DNA of 14,463 nucleotides from Candidatus Omnitrophota bacterium (GTDB lineage Bacteria; Omnitrophota; Koll11; JAHIPI01): NCBI GenBank assembly GCA_028718265.1, contig JAQUMG010000020.1:1-14463 (forward strand), given 5' to 3'. Positions 1 through 5,906 of this stretch are shown here, one piece after another. The translations under genes and the position numbers were made by a program. The notes under the pieces were generated by a model, which was given only the letters and a program-made list of their open reading frames with translations, was not told where the DNA came from and made no database searches. Numbering within the stretch: the first letter of the stretch is position 1; each line of letters opens with the position of its first letter.

Positions 1-1
1 T

Positions 2-217
2 GACCAGACCGTTCTTTATCTCGTTGAGGCGCTGAATAAGATTATCGGCAAAAAGATCGAGCCAAAACTTCTGCCGGTCCGCGCGGGAGACGTCTTTAGA
101 ACTTCAGCCGATATATCAAAGATTAAAACCATACTTGGCTTTGAGCCGAAAGTAAACTTCGAGGAAGGCCTTCGCAGAACAGTGGAGTGGTTTAAAAAGC
201 AGAGGAGACAAAAGTGA
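2..217 (+). CDS. NAD-dependent sugar-nucleotide epimerase/dehydratase, C-terminal fragment
   Basis: Only the last 71 codons are present; the gene begins upstream of the window. The reading frame from base 2 is open to the TGA at 215-217. The visible peptide has the C-terminal signature of extended short-chain dehydrogenase/reductase sugar epimerases: RAGDVFRTSADISK, then LGFEPKVNFEEGLRRTVEW. In UDP-glucuronate and UDP-glucose 4-epimerases this region closes the sugar-nucleotide pocket. The Rossmann domain and the catalytic YxxxK motif lie outside, so the substrate cannot be named. The stop overlaps the GTG start of the UDP-glucose dehydrogenase gene by 4 bases (GTGA). A UDP-glucuronate 4-epimerase would be a natural partner for that enzyme, giving UDP-galacturonate, but this rests on context alone. 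A dTDP-glucose 4,6-dehydratase or GalE-type enzyme is also possible. Confidence 0.82.
   Translation, partial: DQTVLYLVEALNKIIGKKIEPKLLPVRAGDVFRTSADISKIKTILGFEPKVNFEEGLRRTVEWFKKQRRQK
202..207 (+). promoter_or_regulatory. Ribosome binding site for the UDP-glucose dehydrogenase gene
   Basis: GAGGAG lies 6 bases before the GTG at 214. It is among the strongest Shine-Dalgarno matches in the window and supports GTG as the real start, although it lies inside the preceding gene. Most later genes in the operon have weak sites and appear to rely on coupling. Confidence 0.7.
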
Positions 218-1608
218 ACATTTGCGTCGTAGGCGTTGGATACGTAGGACTGGTCACGGGGACCTGTCTGGCTGACTTCGGCCATAACGTAACATGCGTG
301 GACTCCAACGAAAATCGGATAGAAAACCTTAAAAAAGGCATTATGCCCATTTATGAATTGGGCCTTGAAGAACTGGTCCGGAGAAACGTCAAGGAAAACA
401 GGCTCAGTTTTACCACTGACCTTAAAAAGGCCGTTCATTCATCGTTAGCCATTTTTGTTGCTGTAAATACCCCCAACAAAGAAGATGACTCACCCGATTT
501 ATCACATGTAGAAGCGGTAGTCGGAGATGTCGCCAAACATATGGACGGCTATAAAGTAATCATTATGAAAAGCACTGTTCCGGTTGGCACTTGCGCGAAA
601 GTCCGTTCAACAGTAGAAGAGGTTCTCAATGGCAGGGTATCCTTTGAGCATTTAGCTAAGAATCCCGATGCCGATTGTTATTTACCGTCATTCGACGTAG
701 TTTCAAATCCCGAATTTCTAAGAGAAGGTTCTGCCATAGAAGATTTTATGCGTCCCAATAGAATCGTCATAGGCTCCGCAAGCGATGAAGCTACTGCCAT
801 TATGAAGGATATATACAGACCTTTATATCTACTCGAAACCCCCATGGTAATTACTACTCTTGAATCTGCCGAGCTGATAAAGTATGCCGCAAATGCATTT
901 CTTGCGACAAAAATATCATTTATTAATGAAATTGCGCACATTTGCGAAAGGGTAGGCGCCGATGTCAACATGATCGCAAAAGGAATAGGGCTTGATCACA
1001 GGATTGGGTCAAAGTTTCTGCACGCGAGCCCCGGTTATGGCGGCTCATGTTTTCCGAAGGATACAGTTGCCTTGGTAGGCATAGCGAAGAGAGTCGGCTA
1101 TGAAATGAAAATCGTAAAGGCAACCATAGAAGTAAACGAAAACCAGAAGCATTGGATGGTAGATAAGATCAAAGACGCATTGGGCAGAGTTGAGGGCAAA
1201 ACTATAGCCATATTGGGATTAGCCTTCAAGCCAAATACCGATGATATGCGGGAAGCAGCGGCCATCACAATAATCAACGGCCTTAAAGCAGCCGGTGCCA
1301 GGATAAAAGCATTTGATCCCGTTGCTATGAATGAGGCAAGAAAAGTCCTGAAAGACATAGAATATTGCAAAGATGCGTATGAGGCGGTAAGAGACAGCGA
1401 CGCGTTGGTAATAATGACAGAATGGAACGAATTCCGCCAGCTTGACCTCGGAAGAGTCAAAGAACTCCTCAAATCGCCGGTGATAATAGACACGCGCAAT
1501 ATCTACGAGCCCGAGCGCATGAAACGGCTTGGGTTTAGTTATGAGTGCGTGGGACGGAAAATAGCAGTTAACCACTACGAATTAAAACAAATGTTAGCGA
1601 CGTTTTAA
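214..1608 (+). CDS. ugd: UDP-glucose 6-dehydrogenase
   Basis: Oxidises UDP-glucose to UDP-glucuronate with two NAD+ in the cytoplasm, supplying an acidic sugar donor. The protein is 464 residues, slightly long for the family. The N-terminal Rossmann domain opens with the NAD-binding GVGYVG at residues 7-12, followed by STVPVGT and NPEFLREGSA. The central dimerisation helix carries K223 and N227 in LIKYAANAF. The catalytic cysteine is C279 in GYGGSCFPKD (274-283). The C-terminal UDP-binding domain has LGLAFKPNTDDMREA. GTG start is supported by a GAGGAG 6 bases upstream and a 4-base overlap with the epimerase gene. One oddity is an insertion of roughly 12-20 residues at about 138-159, before FDVVSNPEF, containing the DADCYLPS segment. 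GDP-mannose or UDP-ManNAc dehydrogenases are relatives, but the overall motif set fits UDP-glucose best. Confidence 0.95.
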   Translation: MNICVVGVGYVGLVTGTCLADFGHNVTCVDSNENRIENLKKGIMPIYELGLEELVRRNVKENRLSFTTDLKKAVHSSLAIFVAVNTPNKEDDSPDLSHVEAVVGDVAKHMDGYKVIIMKSTVPVGTCAKVRSTVEEVLNGRVSFEHLAKNPDADCYLPSFDVVSNPEFLREGSAIEDFMRPNRIVIGSASDEATAIMKDIYRPLYLLETPMVITTLESAELIKYAANAFLATKISFINEIAHICERVGADVNMIAKGIGLDHRIGSKFLHASPGYGGSCFPKDTVALVGIAKRVGYEMKIVKATIEVNENQKHWMVDKIKDALGRVEGKTIAILGLAFKPNTDDMREAAAITIINGLKAAGARIKAFDPVAMNEARKVLKDIEYCKDAYEAVRDSDALVIMTEWNEFRQLDLGRVKELLKSPVIIDTRNIYEPERMKRLGFSYECVGRKIAVNHYELKQMLATF

Positions 1609-1624
1609 CCTTGGAATGTTTAAT

Positions 1625-3142
1625 ATGAGCTCTACCGCAAAAAGATTAGCAAAAGGATCTGCGTTAAGAACCGTAGAATTTTTTACTACCGCACTTATAA
1701 CTCTTGCTATGACGCCATTTATCATCCATTCTTTGGGTGATGAGGTGTATGGCTTATGGATATTCGTCGGCTCTTTTTTAGGATATTACGGTTTAATGGA
1801 TTTCGGACTCAATTCTGCCGTTCAGCGGTTTCTTTCATGTGCCATGGGCAAAAAGAGTGCGGAGGAAGCGAATAAGGTTATCAATACAGCCTTGGGTATT
1901 TTTGCAGTGATTGGTTTTATGGCTTTAATCGTTTCTCTTGTTATCGCATTTGCGTTGCCCGTACTTATAAAAAATATTACCGAAGTCGACCTTTTTAGAA
2001 AAATTATATTAGTTCTTGGCCTGAATTTTGCTATAGGTTTTCCACTTCGTGTGTTTTCAGGAATATTATCTGCTAACATACGATACGATTTAATCACTGC
2101 TATAGGGCTCGTTAAGGTTTTGGTAAGGACTCTTTTGATAATAATTTTTTTAAAAAATGGGCATGGCATAATGGCGTTGGCTTTTATAACATTTGCTACC
2201 GATATCAGTGCGTATGTAACTAAATATTTTATAGTTAGGAATCTCTATAAATACATAGTTTTCTCCCGAGCATTAATTGATAAGTCGCTTATGAAACCTT
2301 TGTTTGAGTATAGTACCTACACTTTTATAACGATGATAGCCGACCAGCTACGTTTTAACATAGATAATATAGTGATAGCAATGTTTATAGGATTAGGTTC
2401 AGTTACATTGTATTCTATCGCCTCGCGTTTAGTAAAATATTTCAAAGATTTCATTGCTAGTGCAGTAGGAGTGCTAACGCCGCTTTTTAGTCAATATGAA
2501 GCTAGGAAAGATTACCATTCCATAAGAGAAAAATTCATTATTACTACTAAAATCAGCAGTTATCTTTCAATCATGGTAGGCGGGATACTGATAATATTTG
2601 GGAAGGCCTTTATAGAGCGATGGGTTGGCATCAAATACATAGACGCATATTCAATTCTTTTAGTTTTAGTTATCCCTATGGCTTGTGCTCTTATGCAAAA
2701 CCCCTCTATTCAGTTATTATTTGGCATTTCCAAACATAAATTTTATATGGTATCCAATTCGATTGAGGGAATTGTTAACTTAATATTGAGTCTTAGCCTT
2801 GTAAAGAGATACGGCATTTTGGGAGTTGCGCTAGGCACGGCAATTCCGATGATTTTTATTAAATTATTTGTACAGCCGGTATATACCTGCAGGGTTATCA
2901 AATTAGGTGTAAGGAAATATTACTTAGAGGCAGTTTTGCAGCCGATACTTAATTCGATGGCTATCTTTATGGTTTTTTGGCTTGTGCTCAAGGATTGTAT
3001 TGTACCAAATTATTTGATCCTTATGGCATTAATTTCTACGGTTATCGTTTTATTTATATGCTGTATTTTTTTCCTGGGATTTAAACGTGTTGAATGGAAT
3101 TATTTTAAAAAAATCATTTTTGATACAAAAGGATCACGTTAA
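1625..3142 (+). CDS. Wzx-type polysaccharide flippase (MOP superfamily)
   Basis: Predicted inner-membrane transporter that moves lipid-linked repeat units from the cytoplasmic to the periplasmic face. The product is about 505 residues and almost entirely hydrophobic segments split by short charged loops, consistent with the 12-14 helices of the polysaccharide synthase/flippase families. The N-terminal part has the typical MOP layout: a helix ending MTPFIIHSLGDEVYGLW, then YYGLMDFGLNSAVQRF, a classic second-helix motif of this group. An in-frame ATG at 1616 would add three residues; I prefer 1625 because GGA at 1613-1615 is correctly spaced for it and nothing Shine-Dalgarno-like precedes 1616. 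It follows the ugd stop by 16 bases. The gene is AT-rich and contains a T7A6 run at 2145-2157. Substrate specificity cannot be read from sequence. Confidence 0.88.
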   Translation: MSSTAKRLAKGSALRTVEFFTTALITLAMTPFIIHSLGDEVYGLWIFVGSFLGYYGLMDFGLNSAVQRFLSCAMGKKSAEEANKVINTALGIFAVIGFMALIVSLVIAFALPVLIKNITEVDLFRKIILVLGLNFAIGFPLRVFSGILSANIRYDLITAIGLVKVLVRTLLIIIFLKNGHGIMALAFITFATDISAYVTKYFIVRNLYKYIVFSRALIDKSLMKPLFEYSTYTFITMIADQLRFNIDNIVIAMFIGLGSVTLYSIASRLVKYFKDFIASAVGVLTPLFSQYEARKDYHSIREKFIITTKISSYLSIMVGGILIIFGKAFIERWVGIKYIDAYSILLVLVIPMACALMQNPSIQLLFGISKHKFYMVSNSIEGIVNLILSLSLVKRYGILGVALGTAIPMIFIKLFVQPVYTCRVIKLGVRKYYLEAVLQPILNSMAIFMVFWLVLKDCIVPNYLILMALISTVIVLFICCIFFLGFKRVEWNYFKKIIFDTKGSR

Positions 3143-3153
3143 AGATATAAAAG

Positions 3154-4011
3154 ATGAAACTTCACTATTACGCATTTCAGTATAATTTTGGAGACGCTAT
3201 TAATCCGTGGCTTTGGAATAAGCTTTTGCCGGGTATGCTTGATGATAATCCAGAAACGGTATTCGTTGGAATAGGCACACTAATAAATGATGAATTGCCT
3301 AAAGCTAAGCACACAATTGTATTTGGATCGGGCGTTGGCTATGTAAAAAACCATCTTCCGCAAGTTGATCAAAGTTGGAAAATTTATTGCTTGCGAGGCC
3401 CTTTGTCGGCACATGCCTTAAATGTGTTGACGAAACATGCCGTAACAGACGCTGCTCTTCTCGCAACGAAATATTTTAGTTCTGACTCGGTGAATAAAAA
3501 GAACAAATTCAGTTATATGCCGCATATGCTCCAGGCAAATCGCGGTGGCAATTCATGGAAAAGTGTATGTGATGATTTAGGCATCGGCTTTATTAGCCCT
3601 TTGTGGGATGTAGAAAAAGTAATATCTTCAATTAATTCTAGCGATTGTTTACTTACTGAATCGTTACACGGCGCAATAATAGCCGACGGACTAAGGGTGC
3701 CGTGGGTACCGATAAAAGCGTTTTCTGAAGAGGTGCTTGATTTTAAATGGCTTGATTGGTGTGCCTCCATAGGGGTGGATTATATTCCGCAATATACGAT
3801 GCCACTGTGGGATAAAGGAGGAAATAAAGACTTTGGCCAGCCCCTGCGCAGTTGGATTAAAAAGAAAATAGTACGTCTCCAGCTGTTGAAAATAATTAAA
3901 ACAAGTGATCGTTTTTTAAGCGAAGGCACTCGCCTTAGGTCTCTTATGGATAAACTTGAAGAAAAGGTATGTGAATTTAAAAAGGATATGGAAAGGGGTA
4001 TTTTTAATTAA
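3154..4011 (+). CDS. Polysaccharide pyruvyl transferase family protein, ExoV-like
   Basis: Likely adds a pyruvate ketal from phosphoenolpyruvate to a sugar of the growing repeat unit, as ExoV does in succinoglycan synthesis. At 285 residues it is close to ExoV size. The N-terminus MKLHYYAFQYNFGDAINPWLW matches the NFGDxxNPWLW pattern of this subfamily (residues 11-21), followed by VFVGIGTLI and VFGSGVGY. A conserved CLRGPLSA segment sits near the middle, and TESLHGAIIADGLRVPW (from about residue 168, with H172) matches the family's conserved histidine region. The last 35-40 residues are charged and helical, possibly a coiled coil. It starts 11 bases after the flippase stop with a weak ribosome site. 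The family also includes CsaB-type cell-wall pyruvyltransferases and members of unknown acceptor; the ExoV assignment is from pattern recognition without alignment. Confidence 0.82.
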   Translation: MKLHYYAFQYNFGDAINPWLWNKLLPGMLDDNPETVFVGIGTLINDELPKAKHTIVFGSGVGYVKNHLPQVDQSWKIYCLRGPLSAHALNVLTKHAVTDAALLATKYFSSDSVNKKNKFSYMPHMLQANRGGNSWKSVCDDLGIGFISPLWDVEKVISSINSSDCLLTESLHGAIIADGLRVPWVPIKAFSEEVLDFKWLDWCASIGVDYIPQYTMPLWDKGGNKDFGQPLRSWIKKKIVRLQLLKIIKTSDRFLSEGTRLRSLMDKLEEKVCEFKKDMERGIFN

Positions 4012-4015
4012 TAAT

Positions 4016-4987
4016 ATGCTCAAAATCAGTGTAATCATTCCCACATATAATCGTGCAAATTATATTTGCAATGCCATAGACAGTGTTTTAGCGCAGACAT
4101 ATAAGGATTTTGAGATCATTGTCGTGGATGATGGCTCAACAGATAATACTAAGGAAATATTAACGACTTATGGGGGGAGTGCTAAATATATATATCAACA
4201 AAATCAAGGCGTGTCAAGCGCAAGAAACAGAGGAATTAAAGAAGCGATAGGAGAGTATGTGGCATTCCTTGATTCGGACGATGAGTGGGACGAACGAAAA
4301 CTTGAAAAACAGGTTAAATTATTCGAAAAAGAGCCAAGCGTATATCTTCAGTATTGTTATGCGCGATTTGTCAATGTGCAAGAAAAAAGAGATTTTATTA
4401 TGCCAGAATATGTTACTCGAACTTTCGAAGACCTTGTTCTTAGCCATTACAAGAATAAAAATGCGGATCTACCAACATCGACCGTAATGATACGGAAATT
4501 ATGTTTTGATCAGATAGGATGTTTTGATGAGAATCTGCCTTGCATTGAAGATTATGAACTTTGGCTTAGGATTGCCAAAAAATTTGCTATCGGCTTTATC
4601 CCCGAAATATTAGTGGTAGAAAATTGTCATCATACCAATAACCTCACGGATTCGGTCATGAAAATGCGTCAGGGGTACATAGGAGTGTATAAGAAGATGA
4701 TCATGCTTTATGGAAACGAGATCGATAAAACACCGTTTATAACAAAGCTCGCACGGTATTATTATCTACTAGCCAAAGAGGAGTATGGTATCGGATTATA
4801 TAGCGATGCTTCCACAGATTTACGGAATGCGTTAAAAATTCGTCTTGATATCGGGAGGCTGTTTTGGATTAGATACAAAGATGGGTGGGCGGTTAAGATG
4901 TTTAAACTGCTGAAACCTTATATTTTTCTTATGCTTATTTACTGTAAAATTATGTATTCTTGTCAAAGAAAGATTGCTAATGGTTAA
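4016..4987 (+). CDS. Family 2 glycosyltransferase (first of three consecutive GT2 genes)
   Basis: Cytoplasmic inverting glycosyltransferase expected to transfer a sugar from a nucleotide donor to the lipid-linked repeat. The product is 323 residues. The GT-A fold is clear: ISVIIPTYNRANYI, the nucleotide-binding VVDDGS (D38, D39), FLDSDDEW with the metal-binding D86-S-D88, and CIEDYELW with the candidate catalytic acid at E178/D179. The C-terminal third is helical and TPR-like (ARYYYLLAKEEY onwards). The reading frame is open back to an ATG at 3956, but I chose 4016 because the fold begins immediately after it and the next gene starts at the same place. GGAAAGGGG at 3990-3998 is upstream, though its spacing is long. 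Codons 3 to 49 are identical at the DNA level to those of the next gene, while the rest has diverged. Donor and acceptor unknown. Confidence 0.9.
   Translation: MLKISVIIPTYNRANYICNAIDSVLAQTYKDFEIIVVDDGSTDNTKEILTTYGGSAKYIYQQNQGVSSARNRGIKEAIGEYVAFLDSDDEWDERKLEKQVKLFEKEPSVYLQYCYARFVNVQEKRDFIMPEYVTRTFEDLVLSHYKNKNADLPTSTVMIRKLCFDQIGCFDENLPCIEDYELWLRIAKKFAIGFIPEILVVENCHHTNNLTDSVMKMRQGYIGVYKKMIMLYGNEIDKTPFITKLARYYYLLAKEEYGIGLYSDASTDLRNALKIRLDIGRLFWIRYKDGWAVKMFKLLKPYIFLMLIYCKIMYSCQRKIANG
4022..4161 (+). repeat. 140-bp perfect direct repeat, copy 1
   Basis: Base-for-base identical to 4986-5125 by direct reading; spacing between copies is 964 bases. It covers codons 3 to 49 of the first GT2 gene, ending in the middle of codon 49. 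Identity stops abruptly at both ends. It encodes the beta-strand/P-loop-like donor-binding start of the GT-A fold, including VVDDGSTDNT. Confidence 0.97.
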
Positions 4988-5906
4988 AATCAGTGTAATC
5001 ATTCCCACATATAATCGTGCAAATTATATTTGCAATGCCATAGACAGTGTTTTAGCGCAGACATATAAGGATTTTGAGATCATTGTCGTGGATGATGGCT
5101 CAACAGATAATACTAAGGAAATATTGCGACAATATGATGATAAAATTAGATATTTTTATCAGGACAACAGAGGGGTCTCCGTGTCAAGAAATAAGGGGAT
5201 GCGTGAAGCTAATGGAGAATATGTTGCTTTTTTAGATTCTGATGATATATGGATGCCCAACAAATTGGAGAGACAAATAAGCTATATGGATTCTAATCCC
5301 GATATTGGGCTGACTTATTCATTCGCGAGATATTATTCAAAGGATGAAAATTATGAAAAGATTAGGCCAAAGTCGATAGCTATAACTATAAAGGATATGA
5401 TTGAAACAGATGCAGTATTGCCAACGTCCACAGTTATGTTGCGAAAAAAATGTTTAGACTGTGTTGGATTTTTCGATGAATCAATGTTCGGTATGGAGGA
5501 TTTCGACTTTTGGTTTAGAGTTGCTGAAAGATTCCCCATAAATTTTATCAGCGACATCATGGTTCACGTAAGATCCTTTGATGTTAATTTATCAAATCAA
5601 AACGAAAAAATGTGGTCAGGCTATATTGCTGTTTATAATAAACTCATCCAAAAATATAAAAATGTTTATGATCTGAGATATATGATAAGAAGATTAGCTA
5701 ACCGGCACTACCTTTTAGGAGCTTATCTTTATAAAAATGGTGATTTTGAGAATTCGAGAGAAAACATCAAAAAAGCTGTTCAACTTTATCCGTTAGTAGG
5801 AATAGGAGTTAGTAAACAAAAAGATGCCTTCTCGCGAAAATTATTACTCATTTTTAAACCGTATTTAGCATTCTTATACGTAACACTAAAAGCAGAATTA
5901 ATATGA
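4980..5906 (+). CDS. Family 2 glycosyltransferase (second of three, paralogue of the previous gene)
   Basis: A second cytoplasmic GT2 enzyme, 308 residues, with the same architecture: ISVIIPTYNRANYI, VVDDGS (D38, D39), FLDSDDIW (metal-binding D86-S-D88), LPTSTVMLRKKC, and MEDFDFWFR with E173/D174 at the catalytic-acid position. The C-terminal part includes a TPR-like helix pair around YLLGAYLYKNGDFENSRENI. Start chosen at the ATG at 4980, with AAAGAAAGA a few bases upstream; an in-frame TTG at 4974 is the alternative. It overlaps the previous gene by 8 bases through the string ATGGTTAA and ends in an ATGA overlap with the next gene. Its first 47 codons after position 2 are identical in DNA to its neighbour, yet the remainder is only moderately similar, so donor or acceptor use probably differs. 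Exact linkage is not predictable. Confidence 0.9.
   Translation: MVKISVIIPTYNRANYICNAIDSVLAQTYKDFEIIVVDDGSTDNTKEILRQYDDKIRYFYQDNRGVSVSRNKGMREANGEYVAFLDSDDIWMPNKLERQISYMDSNPDIGLTYSFARYYSKDENYEKIRPKSIAITIKDMIETDAVLPTSTVMLRKKCLDCVGFFDESMFGMEDFDFWFRVAERFPINFISDIMVHVRSFDVNLSNQNEKMWSGYIAVYNKLIQKYKNVYDLRYMIRRLANRHYLLGAYLYKNGDFENSRENIKKAVQLYPLVGIGVSKQKDAFSRKLLLIFKPYLAFLYVTLKAELI
4986..5125 (+). repeat. 140-bp perfect direct repeat, copy 2
   Basis: Second copy of the 4022-4161 sequence, in the same codon register of the second GT2 gene. First mismatches flanking it are T4985 against C4021 and G5126 against A4162. The homologous stretch of the third GT2 gene (from 5903) is clearly diverged, so the identity is not explained by general constraint on the fold. 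Confidence 0.97.

Noticed and set aside
16..438. Minus-strand open frame of 140 codons
   Set aside because: Lies opposite the epimerase tail and the Rossmann domain of ugd, both well supported; composition is that of an antisense shadow.
1098..1575. Two overlapping minus-strand open frames of 133 and 118 codons
   Set aside because: They overlap each other and lie antisense to the C-terminal UDP-binding domain of ugd; no domain or ribosome site.
2145..2157. T7A6 run in the flippase gene as a possible terminator or slippage site
   Set aside because: No GC stem precedes it and it encodes an ordinary IIIFLKN membrane segment; typical of AT-rich membrane protein genes.
3127..3153. Possible promoter or terminator in the gap before the pyruvyltransferase gene
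   Set aside because: The gap is 11 bases and contains neither a stem-loop with T-run nor paired -35/-10 boxes.
3956..4015. Upstream ATG at 3956 as the start of the first GT2 gene
   Set aside because: It would overlap the pyruvyltransferase gene by 56 bases and add 20 residues absent from the paralogue; the GT2 fold begins right after the ATG at 4016.
4257..4487. Plus-strand open frame of 76 codons inside the first GT2 gene
   Set aside because: Fully contained in a gene with clear catalytic motifs and has no recognisable domain; a shadow frame.
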